Assembly: GCA_031255415.1 (NCBI GenBank)
Contig: JAIRSO010000066.1
Location: 1-64,000 of the forward strand
Length of the DNA: 64,000 nucleotides
Source of the DNA: Oscillospiraceae bacterium
GTDB lineage: Bacteria; Bacillota; Clostridia; Christensenellales; Aristaeellaceae
Direction of reading: 5' to 3'
Position 1 is the first letter of the stretch. Every line of letters begins with the position of its first letter. This document shows positions 46,840-56,078 of this stretch, one piece after another. The position numbers were made by a program, and so were the translations under genes. Below the pieces are notes generated by a model that had not been told where the DNA came from, did not search any database, and was given only the letters and a program-made list of their open reading frames with translations.

Positions 46840-48264
46840 TCACCCGGCGGTTGAAGCCCGCGCGCCGCGCTCGAGCCGCGTCAGCATGCTCCATTGCGTT
46901 AACATAAACGTTACGAAACAGGCCGTACTGCCCAGCACATCCGATATAGGCTCCGCGATGAACACGCCGGATACGCCCAGCCCGATCCGGGGCAGCAGTA
47001 AGGCCATCGGTATCACAATCGCGCCCTTGCGCAGGAACGAGAAAAAGATAGAGTGCTTCGCCTTGCCCAGCGCGACGAAACCATTCTGGCCGACCATCTG
47101 CAGGCTGATGACGAAGAATAACGCGAAATACTGCCGCGCCGAGGCCACGCCCGCGGATATCAATTCGGCGTCCTTATTGAACACGCGGATCAGCGCGGCG
47201 GGAGCGAACATGGTCGCCGCCCACGCGAGTGTGGTGTATGAGAAACATCCGATCATCAAGAACCTCACCGCGCTCTTGACGCGTCCGTATTGTTTCGCGC
47301 CGTAGTTGAACCCTATCACGGGCGAGGCGGCCTGTCCGAACCCGGATATGGGCAGCATCACCGTCTGGCGTATCGAGTTGACCACCGTCATGACCCCGAC
47401 GTATAGATCGCCGCCGAACAGCGCCAGGGTGCTGTTGAGCGTCAGCTGCACCGCGCTTTCGGTCAGCGACATAACGAAGTTGCTGAACCCCAGCGATAAT
47501 ATCCGCTTGATCACCGCCGCGTCCGGGCGCATGTCGCGAGGGTTGAGCCTTAGCGTGGTGCGTCCGCTCGTCAGGAAGCGCATAGCCCACGCCGCGCTGA
47601 TATACTGGCTGATGACGCTGGCTAGCGCCGCGCCGCGCACGCCCATCCCGAACGCGAATATAAATAGCGGATCGAGAAGCGTGTTGAGCAGAGCGCCTAT
47701 CGCGACGGTCAGCATGCCGATTTTCGCGAATCCCTGCATGTTGATGAACGGGTTCATGCCCACCGCGACCATGACGGCAGGCGTGCCGATCAGGAATATC
47801 GATAAATAAGCGTCGGCATACGGCAGTGTGACGGCGCTCGCTCCGAACGCCGTGAGCACGGTTCGCTTAATACTGAAGAACAGCGCGGTGCAGATCACGC
47901 TGAATAACAGCAGCAGCGTGAACGAGTTGCACATGATCCGCCGCGCGCGGTGGAGGTTGCCAGCGCCGCGCTCTATCGCGGCCAGCGGCGCGCCTCCGTT
48001 TCCCGCCAGCACGGTGAACGCGTTTATCAGGGTAATGATGGGGAAGCATACGCCAAGCCCGGTCAGAGCGTCGCGACCCGATCCGGGTATGCGTCCGATG
48101 TACATCCGATCCACGATGTTATACAGCGCGTTGAGCGTCTGCGCGCATATCAGCGGGAACGCCATGCGCAGTATCGCGCGCGGTATACTGCCTTGAGAGA
48201 AATCGTTGGGATCTTTGCGCGGGGATTCTTCGGTAATGCCGGGTTCGTCTGGTTCTGTCCGCAT
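46840..48264 (-). CDS. MATE family efflux transporter
   Basis: FSQGSIPRAILRMAFPLICAQTLNALYNIVDRMYIGRIPGSGRDALTGLGVCFPII; FGQAASPVIGFNYGAK. Confidence 0.95.
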   Translation of the reverse strand: MRTEPDEPGITEESPRKDPNDFSQGSIPRAILRMAFPLICAQTLNALYNIVDRMYIGRIPGSGRDALTGLGVCFPIITLINAFTVLAGNGGAPLAAIERGAGNLHRARRIMCNSFTLLLLFSVICTALFFSIKRTVLTAFGASAVTLPYADAYLSIFLIGTPAVMVAVGMNPFINMQGFAKIGMLTVAIGALLNTLLDPLFIFAFGMGVRGAALASVISQYISAAWAMRFLTSGRTTLRLNPRDMRPDAAVIKRILSLGFSNFVMSLTESAVQLTLNSTLALFGGDLYVGVMTVVNSIRQTVMLPISGFGQAASPVIGFNYGAKQYGRVKSAVRFLMIGCFSYTTLAWAATMFAPAALIRVFNKDAELISAGVASARQYFALFFVISLQMVGQNGFVALGKAKHSIFFSFLRKGAIVIPMALLLPRIGLGVSGVFIAEPISDVLGSTACFVTFMLTQWSMLTRLERGARASTAG

Positions 48265-48332
48265 AGGCCACCTCCATTCATAATGCCTTGTCCGTTATTA
48301 ACAGTATATATCCGCCGTCTATAACGCCTTAT

Positions 48333-49415
48333 CTATAACGCCTTATCTATAATGGCTCCGCCCAGGCACGTCTCGCCGTCGTAGAACACGACCGACTGGC
48401 CTGGCGTGAGCGCGCGCTGTTCTTTGTCCGCTTCCACCGTTAGGCCGTCCGGCTCGACTATGACGCGCGCGGGCTGATCATCCTGCCTGTACCGGAATTT
48501 CGCGGTACAGCGGAATTCATTAGCCGGAGGCGTTCCATCGATCCATGCCGGATCGACGCACAGCGCCGCCCTTGAGTATAACTCCGGCGCGTCCGCTCCT
48601 TGCGATACCCACAATGTATTATCCTCAAGATCCTTGCCCACGACAAACCATCGCCCCGCGCGATCGGACTTCCCGCCGCCGACGCCCAGCCCGCGACGCT
48701 GGCCTAGCGTATAGTACATTAATCCGTCGTGCCGCCCTACCGTTTCGCCCGTCGACCGGTCGCGGATCGAGCCGGGCCGCGCGGGCAGATAGTTTTGCAA
48801 AAATTCCTTGAACCGCCTCTCGCCGATGAAACAAACCCCCGTCGAGTCGCGCTTATCCGCGACGGGCAAGCCCGCCTCCCTCGCGATGGATCGCACCTGG
48901 CTCTTTGTCATCCCTCCGACGGGAAACCGCGCGAACCGCAGCTGTTCGCGCTTGAGCATATACAGGAAGTAGCTTTGATCCTTCAACGGATCGAGTCCGC
49001 GGAGCAATTCGCCGCGCTCGTTTGTCCGGCAGAAGTGTCCCGTCGCGAGCCCGCCGCCTCCCGCCTTCAGCGCGTACTCCAGGAAAACCTTGAACTTGAT
49101 CTCCCGGTTGCACAGCACGTCCGGGTTGGGGGTGCGGCCTTTGCGGAACTCGTCCAGACAGAGCGCGAACACATTATCCCAGTATTGCCTCGCGAAATTT
49201 GCGCTGTAATACGGTATGCCGATACAGTCGCACGCCGCGCGCGCGTCCGCCCAGTCCTGATCGGACGCGCAATGCCCGTCGGGATCCCGCTCGTCCCAAT
49301 TCTTCATGAATACGCCGGCGACCGGTATGCCCTCGCGGCGCAGTAACAAAGCCGCGACTGCGGAGTCCACCCCGCCCGATATCCCGACTATTATGGGTGG
49401 CGAGGGGTTAGACAC
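48333..49415 (-). CDS. mnmA: tRNA 2-thiouridine(34) synthase MnmA (GTG start)
   Basis: IIVGISGGVDSAVAALLLRREGIPVAGVFMKNWDE; TPNPDVLCNREIKFKVFLEYAL; DSTGVCFIGERRFKEFLQNYL. Confidence 0.97.
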   Translation of the reverse strand: MSNPSPPIIVGISGGVDSAVAALLLRREGIPVAGVFMKNWDERDPDGHCASDQDWADARAACDCIGIPYYSANFARQYWDNVFALCLDEFRKGRTPNPDVLCNREIKFKVFLEYALKAGGGGLATGHFCRTNERGELLRGLDPLKDQSYFLYMLKREQLRFARFPVGGMTKSQVRSIAREAGLPVADKRDSTGVCFIGERRFKEFLQNYLPARPGSIRDRSTGETVGRHDGLMYYTLGQRRGLGVGGGKSDRAGRWFVVGKDLEDNTLWVSQGADAPELYSRAALCVDPAWIDGTPPANEFRCTAKFRYRQDDQPARVIVEPDGLTVEADKEQRALTPGQSVVFYDGETCLGGAIIDKAL

Positions 49416-50088
49416 TTAACGTACCGCCTGGCGCGGCGTTAAGCTGGCTGATCGGCGCGCGTTTGCTCTGATAGGTCTTCCAATCGGGAGAGTAGTCCAT
49501 ATTAGCCTCGTTTCCCCATAGCGTCCAGTTGTCCCGAACGCCCCGCGCGAACAGCTCCAGATACGGCGCGCTGCTGCAATGCTCGATGATGCTGATCGCT
49601 TCGTCCTGCTTGCGGGAGTGCTCCCTCTTTTGGGAGCGCAGAAGGTTCACCTGCCTGCGTCCGGGAGCCAGCGTGCGCGCGTTGCGGCCTTTCACACCGA
49701 ACAGCAGCAGCTCGGTCACGTTCCTGAAGTAGAAACCCACGCCGCGACCGTCCGGCTCGCCGTCTTTGCGGACCTTCTCCCACACCAGATTGGATTTGTA
49801 ATTGAATCCCCATGCCCGCATCACTTCAAGAGCGTCGGGAAGCAGCGCGTTCGGCGCCCATAGGTACAGATGGCACGGATCGTCGGCCACTTCGGCGACC
49901 GGCAGCGCGATGATGTCCCGCAGATTCATTGTGGCGTATCTGTTCAAACGCCTGTGTTCCGGAGCCATCTTCCCCGTCCTGTTCTGAAACTGCCACGGGG
50001 GATCGGCGAGGATGGTTCTGAACCGCCGCCCGTCGCAGAACTTGATCAGGTCGTTTTCCAAATGGTAGTTTGGATCGTGAGCGGACAT
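49408..50088 (-). CDS. MT-A70-family adenine-specific methyltransferase (DPPW)
   Basis: MSAHDPNYHLENDLIKFCDGRRFRTILADPPWQFQNRTGKMAPEH...RYATMNLRDIIALPV; start 50088 is TAATG-coupled to the upstream gene. Confidence 0.9.
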   Translation of the reverse strand: MSAHDPNYHLENDLIKFCDGRRFRTILADPPWQFQNRTGKMAPEHRRLNRYATMNLRDIIALPVAEVADDPCHLYLWAPNALLPDALEVMRAWGFNYKSNLVWEKVRKDGEPDGRGVGFYFRNVTELLLFGVKGRNARTLAPGRRQVNLLRSQKREHSRKQDEAISIIEHCSSAPYLELFARGVRDNWTLWGNEANMDYSPDWKTYQSKRAPISQLNAAPGGTLSV

Positions 50089-50522
50089 TATAGCGCCTCC
50101 CCGCCCGCGATTGTTTCGGGCGTAACGCCGACTACCAATATCGGACAGCCTCCGTGCCTGCGGGCTTGCAATCGCGGAATAAGCTTGCCCGTCCAAGTGG
50201 TGCTCGCGCCGTATTTCCTCATTATCCCCAACTCCTTGAAAACCGGGTTCAGCCGCGCGCTTCTGGCTATTATAACGCCGCACGATATGATACCGCATTC
50301 ATGGAACGCGCGCAGAGCGTATAGATCCCTGTCGAACGTCTGATCCTTGCTGTTCCATTCCAGGTCGAGCGCTATCCTGTTCTTAACGTAATCTATGTTA
50401 TGGCTCTCGATGAAGTCGGGTATCATCTTTTCCACGACTTGCGACGACGACCTTACGTGGAGCTTCACCATCAAGTCGCCCGTTATGCGAACCTCCTGCC
50501 AGCCCGGCGCGCCGCCTATCAT
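50088..50522 (-). CDS. BglII/BstYI-like type II restriction endonuclease domain protein (144 aa, possibly N-terminally short)
   Basis: GWQEVRITGDLMVKL...HNIDYVKNRIALDLEWNSKDQTFDRDLYALRAFHECGIISCGVIIARS...LNPVFKELGIMRKYGASTTWTGKLIPRLQARRHGGCPILVVGVTPETI; D-x8-D-x-E resembles the BglII-type D-x8-E-x-Q active site; ATGA overlap with tmk. Confidence 0.78.
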   Translation of the reverse strand: MIGGAPGWQEVRITGDLMVKLHVRSSSQVVEKMIPDFIESHNIDYVKNRIALDLEWNSKDQTFDRDLYALRAFHECGIISCGVIIARSARLNPVFKELGIMRKYGASTTWTGKLIPRLQARRHGGCPILVVGVTPETIAGGEAL

Positions 50523-51862
50523 GGCCGATCGTCCCCCCGCCCGTCCTCAGTCTCGCGGGGGCGAGGGCTGGAGTCCAGATGCGCTCTTAGAGCGGCTTCC
50601 GTTAATCTAAGCGCGTCGCGCGTGACCTCTTCCACCGATTGGCTCGCGTCGATGAACTTCACCCGATCCGGCTCCTCGCGCCCGATCGCCACGAACGCGT
50701 CGTACACGCGCGTGAAGAACGCCTCGCCGGCGCGCTCCAGACGATCCAGACGCGTCGCGCTGCCGCGCCGAAGCAGAGACTCGGCTGGATCCATCAGGAA
50801 CAACAGCGTCAGATCGGGCACGCACGCGCCTACCGCCATTTCGTTGATCCGCTGAACCCTGCCAACGCCCAGCTCGCGCCCACCGCCCTGGTACGCGACG
50901 GACGAATCCACGAACCGATCGCTTATCACCACCGCGCCTCGAGCCAGCGCCGGGGCTATTAACTCGCGCACATGCTGCGCGCGGCTCGCGGCGAACAGAT
51001 ACGCCTCGGCCTCCGCCGTCATGCTCGAGTTCTCGGTATCCTTGAGCAGATCGCGGATCCGTTCCGTCAGCGGCAATCCGCCCGGCTCGCGCGTCGCCAC
51101 TACCTCGAAACCCATCCGCTCCAGCCGCTCCGCCAGCATCGGCATTTGGGTGGTCTTGCCGGAGCCGTCGAGGCCTTCCAGCGTGATGAACAGTCCCTCC
51201 GACGATACCTCGCCCCCGCATAACGCGCGCGAGAGCGCGCTTACGTCCTCCGCTACCGCGTCCGCGCCGGAGCCGATCAATTCCGGACGATCCCCATAAC
51301 CGTAAAGAACGCCTATCGCGTCGATATGATTCGCTTTAGCCGCGCGCATGTCGTAATGCCGATCCCCAACCATCGCGGCGCGGCGGTAGCGCGCGGGCAG
51401 CGCAGCCCTTACGATATCGGCCTTATCGTGCTCGCGCTCGTCCAGCTCAACGCCGACCACCGCGTCGAACATCTCCAGCAGCCCGAAATACTCCAGCACG
51501 CGCCGCGCGTACACGGTCGGCTTCGATGTGGCGACGATCAGCGCCGCCCCCGTCGACTTGAGCCGCCGGAGCAGATGCGGTATACCCGTATACACCCGGT
51601 TATTGTATATGCCGTTCACCGTGAAGTCGTCGCGGTACAGCGCGATGCAGTGCTCCACCTGTTCGCTGGTGAGGTGGGTGTATACCCTCTTGAACGACTC
51701 GGATAACGGCGGACCAATGAACGTGCGCAGCGTCTTTACGTCAGGTTGATCCAGACCCATCCCTTCGATCGCCGCTATGACCGAACCGGTCACGCCGGGA
51801 TACGAATCGGTGAGGGTGCCGTCCAGGTCGAAGAGTATCGCGTCATATCTGGGAGATGGCAT
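50519..51862 (-). CDS. tmk: Fusion protein: N-terminal HAD phosphatase plus C-terminal dTMP kinase
   Basis: YDAILFDLDGTLTDSYPGV...MVGDRHYDMRAAKA (HAD); LFITLEGLDGSGKTTQMPMLAERLERMGFEVVATREPGGLPLTERIRDLLKD...DRFVDSSVAYQGGGR (TMPK). Confidence 0.93.
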   Translation of the reverse strand: MPSPRYDAILFDLDGTLTDSYPGVTGSVIAAIEGMGLDQPDVKTLRTFIGPPLSESFKRVYTHLTSEQVEHCIALYRDDFTVNGIYNNRVYTGIPHLLRRLKSTGAALIVATSKPTVYARRVLEYFGLLEMFDAVVGVELDEREHDKADIVRAALPARYRRAAMVGDRHYDMRAAKANHIDAIGVLYGYGDRPELIGSGADAVAEDVSALSRALCGGEVSSEGLFITLEGLDGSGKTTQMPMLAERLERMGFEVVATREPGGLPLTERIRDLLKDTENSSMTAEAEAYLFAASRAQHVRELIAPALARGAVVISDRFVDSSVAYQGGGRELGVGRVQRINEMAVGACVPDLTLLFLMDPAESLLRRGSATRLDRLERAGEAFFTRVYDAFVAIGREEPDRVKFIDASQSVEEVTRDALRLTEAALRAHLDSSPRPRETEDGRGDDRP

Positions 51863-52868
51863 AATACAGGCCTCCAAAATCATCAGGCTCGTCGGCGACG
51901 GTCGCGATCAGCACGATCCGCCGCTCGTCAGCCAGCTCAATATCTACGCCCAGCGCGGCAAGCCGCCTTTGCGCCTCGAACCCGGTCAGCCCGCGTCCGG
52001 TTACGTCCAGTACTATCCGCGTCGGATCGAAAGCCGTTCCGCTCCCGGCGCGCGGATCGACTATACCGTCCGGCCATCGCGAAGGGATCATATCTTTCAG
52101 CCGCGCGAGCGCGTCCGCGCCGAAGCCGTCCATCCAGTCCCGCGCGCAGTCCAGCGCGGTCATGAACAGATACGACGGGCTGGAGGTTTGCGTGCGCGCC
52201 AGTATAGCCCGCGCCAGGTCCGGATCCTCTGCGGCGGACATGTGCAGCCACGCGGTTTGACCGGGGGCGGGCAGCGTCTTGTGCGCGCTCTGCACCCACA
52301 TGTCCGCGCCGGACAGCCCCGCGCGGACAGGCGAATCCCACCAGTTCCAATGCGCGCCGTGCGCTTGATCCACCAGCAGCCGCATGCCCAGCCGCCGCGC
52401 TTCCTCCGCTATAGGCGCGAGAGGGGTAACGATGCCGTAATAATCCGGCGAGGTGACGAACACCGCGCGCGCGTCCGGGTGACGGCGCATCGCGTCCAGC
52501 GTCTCGCCCGGATCGATAAACACCGGCTGTATCCCCGCCAGCTTGCACGCGTTCGCCGCGCTGCGGTGCGCGTTTCGAGGGAGAAGCAGCTTCCCGCCGT
52601 CCGGCGCGGCGTACATGACCATCGTCAGTACCCCGGCGGTAGAGCCGTTCGTCAGCATGATCGTGTGTCCGGCGCGCGCGCTCCTCGCGGCGGCGGACTG
52701 CGCGCGGGCGATCGCTCCGGACGGCGCGTACAGGTCGTCCGTGCCGGGTATCTCCGTCAAGTCGCAGGATATGTCCAGCGGGTATGGCAGAGGCTTGCCC
52801 TTGTGTCCGGGCATATGGAAACGCAGCCGCCCGGCGCGCGGTTTTGCCAGTTCGGTCATCGCGGTCAA
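51843..52868 (-). CDS. Orn/Lys/Arg decarboxylase-family PLP-dependent enzyme (YaaO-like)
   Basis: RLRFHMPGHKGKPLP...TNGSTAGVLTMVMYAAPDGGKLLLPRNAHRSAANACKLAGIQPVFI...DQAHGAHWNWW...VQSAHKTLPAPGQTAWLH. Confidence 0.92.
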   Translation of the reverse strand: MTAMTELAKPRAGRLRFHMPGHKGKPLPYPLDISCDLTEIPGTDDLYAPSGAIARAQSAAARSARAGHTIMLTNGSTAGVLTMVMYAAPDGGKLLLPRNAHRSAANACKLAGIQPVFIDPGETLDAMRRHPDARAVFVTSPDYYGIVTPLAPIAEEARRLGMRLLVDQAHGAHWNWWDSPVRAGLSGADMWVQSAHKTLPAPGQTAWLHMSAAEDPDLARAILARTQTSSPSYLFMTALDCARDWMDGFGADALARLKDMIPSRWPDGIVDPRAGSGTAFDPTRIVLDVTGRGLTGFEAQRRLAALGVDIELADERRIVLIATVADEPDDFGGLYYAISQI

Positions 52869-54079
52869 AACATCATCTCGTATGCCGCGGATATAATCGC
52901 GCGCGCGATCCTCGCCACCGAGTTAAACGTCGAATCGTCGCATCCGTTGGTCAGCAGCACCACGCCGGATTGATCCAAAGGATCAAAGTAGGCTGCGCAT
53001 ATAGCGCCGTAAGCCTTGCCCTGATGCCCGTACATCGTGCGCCCCCTAACGATTACGTCCGTATATATATTGAGATCCAGCCCGCGGTTGGTGTCGATGT
53101 ACACGGAGCCGACCGTGTTCTGAGGCGATCGTATCGCCTCGACGGTGGACTCGTTGAGCACGCGTATCCCGTTATACGTGCCGTCGCCCATCAGCACTAT
53201 CAATATCTTCGCCAGGTCGATGGCGCGTATCGACAGCGAGCCCGCCGTGCTGGTGTAATGATACAGCGGATCGTCCACCATATCGCCGTCGGTCAGCGAC
53301 ATGCTGTCCAGCGTCATATCGGGACCGTTGTATATCCTCGCTATCTGAGTGCCCTCGGGCAGGTTCGGCGTGAAGTACGACGCCGTGATACCCAGTTTGC
53401 GGTACATCGTCTCGCACATCCATTCGTCCGCGGTCATGCCTGTGAACAGCTCCACCATCGAGCCTAACAGCGAGCCGCCGAAGTTCGAGTACGAGTAATA
53501 CGTGCCGGGCTTGCGTCGCTGGAAGTCGGTGGTCGAGTATTTGCCCGTGAACACGCTCTGCAGACTGACCGCGTCGCCGTTCAGCGCGCGGTAATAATGC
53601 CCTCCGTCCAGCAGCGACGCGGTGTGGGTCATCACCTGGCGGATGGTCACTGGATCGTCGGGGTAATATGGATTGCGGATAGGGAAGCCGTAGTGGTCGC
53701 CGATCTCGTCGTCGAGGTTGAACGCTCCGGTCTCCCACAGGCGCATGAACCCGACCATCGTGACCATCTTGGTCAGCGACGCGACGCGGAATAGCGTGTC
53801 GTCCGTTACCGGTATGTTCTCGCCGCGATTGGCGCGCCCATAGTTGTATACGTCCATGACGCGCCCGTCCTTTATCAGCACGACGGACGCGCCTACGGCC
53901 TGGTATTCGCGCAGTATCGCCTCGAACCGCGCCATATTGGACGCGTGCGAGGCCGTGCCGTACCACGGCAGATCGGAGCCGCGCAGGGATACGCCCGGCG
54001 CGGATTGCGCCAGCCCCGAGCCGGACAGTCCCAGCGTTATACACAACGCGAGCGCGATTATCACATCAATGCGGCGCAT
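52865..54079 (-). CDS. Exported serine hydrolase (beta-lactamase/class C-like)
   Basis: Signal peptide; FRVASLTKMVTMVGFMRLWETGAF (SxxK), YSYSNFGGSLLGSMVEL (YSN), GHQGKAYG. Confidence 0.92.
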   Translation of the reverse strand: MRRIDVIIALALCITLGLSGSGLAQSAPGVSLRGSDLPWYGTASHASNMARFEAILREYQAVGASVVLIKDGRVMDVYNYGRANRGENIPVTDDTLFRVASLTKMVTMVGFMRLWETGAFNLDDEIGDHYGFPIRNPYYPDDPVTIRQVMTHTASLLDGGHYYRALNGDAVSLQSVFTGKYSTTDFQRRKPGTYYSYSNFGGSLLGSMVELFTGMTADEWMCETMYRKLGITASYFTPNLPEGTQIARIYNGPDMTLDSMSLTDGDMVDDPLYHYTSTAGSLSIRAIDLAKILIVLMGDGTYNGIRVLNESTVEAIRSPQNTVGSVYIDTNRGLDLNIYTDVIVRGRTMYGHQGKAYGAICAAYFDPLDQSGVVLLTNGCDDSTFNSVARIARAIISAAYEMMF

Positions 54080-54235
54080 ACACCCTCCGTATCATTCAGT
54101 TTAACCGATATCGGCGGAGGAATCAAGCGGGAACGGCGAAACCTGGCGTTTGCCGCATGAATTCCTGTCGAATGGGGAAATATGCCATCATAGGCCGGAT
54201 GGATTAATTATATGAAACCATAACGGAGGTGGGCT

Positions 54236-54802
54236 ATGGCTGCGTTCTTAATCACGCTGATTGCGGTGGGGCTGGCGCCCGTTCGCCTTAGGCTGGAGCT
54301 GCGCGTCACGCCGGAGGGACGCGTGCGCGCGCTGGCGGCCTGGGGCGTGTTGTCGAAAGAGTTCGATATCGGGGATGGCGCGCTGGGGATCAAGTGGCTG
54401 GCGGACTTAATCCGGGGGATAGATGATCCACGCCCGTTCATGGCTCTGCCCGCGCTGGCGCGGATGAACCTGGACGCGCGGCGCGTCAGCGTGCGGTGCA
54501 GGCTGGGGGTAGCGGACGCGGCTCAAACCGCGATGCTGTCCGGCGCGGTCTCGATACTGCTGCGCGCGCTGTGCGGATGGTTCGCGTCGTGGAGCGCTGG
54601 CGGGCGCGGCGCGACGGAGCCGGAGGTGGTGGTCACCCCCGTGTTCAACCATCCCGTATTCGAGCTGATCGCCGCGGTGGAGCTGCGCGCGCGGCTGGGC
54701 AAGTTCGCGAACCTGGGGGCTAGATTCGCCGCGAGGCTGCTCTCGCGCGGTATAAATAGGCGTAAACCTACGCAGATTATAAAGCGAGCGCAAACGGCGT
54801 AA
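54236..54802 (+). CDS. DUF2953-like protein upstream of ytfJ
   Basis: N-terminal TM, LRLELRVTPEGRVRALAAWGVLSKEFDIG, position immediately upstream of gerW/ytfJ. Confidence 0.65.
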   Translation: MAAFLITLIAVGLAPVRLRLELRVTPEGRVRALAAWGVLSKEFDIGDGALGIKWLADLIRGIDDPRPFMALPALARMNLDARRVSVRCRLGVADAAQTAMLSGAVSILLRALCGWFASWSAGGRGATEPEVVVTPVFNHPVFELIAAVELRARLGKFANLGARFAARLLSRGINRRKPTQIIKRAQTA

Positions 54803-54850
54803 GCGGCGCGTCGAAGCCGCTGGGCGGTATTGGAAAGGAAGGATTCACAA

Positions 54851-55447
54851 ATGGATAAGCATCCCATTCAAAGCCTGATGTCCACGACGATGGAGAACAT
54901 CAAGGACATGGTCGACGTTAACACGGTGGTGGGCGATCCGGTGACGGCAGGCGATGGCACGACGATCATACCGATCTCGCGGGTGTCGTTCGGGTTTGTG
55001 TCGGGCGGCGGCGAGTATAACGCCTCGCGCGAGGATTCGGACGCGGGAGCCGGATCGGGGTACTCGGGCGACGATATGCCATTCGCGGGAGGCACGGGCG
55101 CGGGCGTATCGGTGCATCCGATGGGGTTCCTGGTGGTCGGGCAGGGGCAGGTCAAGATGCTGCCCACGAACTACGCTACGCCTATCGACCGCGTTATGGA
55201 ACTGCTTCCGCAGGTGATCGGCGAGGTGAAGGATATCTTCACGGACGACAGCCAGCACGCGGCGGGGAGCGTCTCGCAATCGACGGCCTCGCGTCCGCGT
55301 CACGGCAAGTCTATTCCTATTGAGGGGCGCACTATTGGTTCGGGGCTGGACGCGCAATTCGACACAAAAGCCGGAGCGAACCTGAACGGTTCGACGAGCG
55401 CGGTATCCGACGGCGCGGGCGCGTCCGGCATAGGCAGGAACACATAA
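54851..55447 (+). CDS. ytfJ: GerW family sporulation protein (YtfJ)
   Basis: HPIQSLMSTTMENIKDMVDVNTVVGDPVTAGDGTTIIPISRVSFGFVSGGGEY...GGTGAGVSVHPMGFLVVGQGQVKML. Confidence 0.95.
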   Translation: MDKHPIQSLMSTTMENIKDMVDVNTVVGDPVTAGDGTTIIPISRVSFGFVSGGGEYNASREDSDAGAGSGYSGDDMPFAGGTGAGVSVHPMGFLVVGQGQVKMLPTNYATPIDRVMELLPQVIGEVKDIFTDDSQHAAGSVSQSTASRPRHGKSIPIEGRTIGSGLDAQFDTKAGANLNGSTSAVSDGAGASGIGRNT

Positions 55448-55457
55448 CCGCAAAAGA

Positions 55458-55486
55458 TTGACAAGCTTCGCGCGCCATGATACGAT
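55458..55486 (+). promoter_or_regulatory. SigA promoter of rnpB: TTGACA-17 nt-TACGAT
   Basis: Consensus -35, exact 17-nt spacer, directly upstream of the RNase P RNA. Confidence 0.8.
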
Positions 55487-55490
55487 GTCA

Positions 55491-55862
55491 CGCGAGTATG
55501 CTGAACGGTCGCATGCTGGTGCATGAGGAAAGTCCGAGCGCCATAGAGCGGGACGCAGGGTAACGCCCTGTGGAGGCGACTCCAAGGAAAGTGCAACAGA
55601 AATAAACCGCCGCGCGCGGCGGCGCGAAAGAGCGCCGCCGCTTACGGCAAGGATGGAAAGGCGAGGTAAAAGCTCACCCGGGGGTTCGGCGACGAATCCC
55701 CGCTGTAAACCCCGTCCGGCGCAAGATTGATGGGGGCGTATGCGGTTGCTCGCCGCGCCCCGAGAATCGCTTGAGCCCGGCGGCAACGCCGGGCCTAGAT
55801 AGATGACCGTTCAACGGCGCGTAAAAGCGCCCGGGACAGAACTCGGCTTATAGGCATACTCG
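55491..55862 (+). ncRNA. rnpB: RNase P RNA, class A
   Basis: GAGGAAAGTCCGAGC ... ACAGAAA ... GGTAAAAGCTCACCGG-like ... GATAGATGACCGTTC ... ACAGAACTCGGCTTATAGGC; P1 pairing CGAGTATGC/GCATACTCG. Confidence 0.95.
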
Positions 55863-55914
55863 ATAGATTGGGTTCCCTTCGCTTCGCACGGTATCTTCCC
55901 CTGGGAACGCCCCC

Positions 55915-56055
55915 TCTGTCGCTTTGCGACATCTCCCCCTAGGGGGGCGACAAGGGGTGGTACCTTCCTACGCGTCGCCTTCTCATGTTGGCGGAACGCA
56001 CGGAGGGTACCACCCCTTGTCGCCTCCTTAGGGGGAGATGCCGCGAAGCGGCGGA
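55915..56055. repeat. MITE-like imperfect inverted repeat, about 141 bp, roughly 50-nt arms
   Basis: TCTGTCGCTTTGCGACATCTCCCCCTAGGGGGGCGACAAGGGGTGGTACCTTCC ... GGAGGGTACCACCCCTTGTCGCCTCCTTAGGGGGAGATGCCGCGAAGCGGCGGA. Confidence 0.8.
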
Positions 56056-56078
56056 TCACGCCTACCCTCGCGAGCGTC

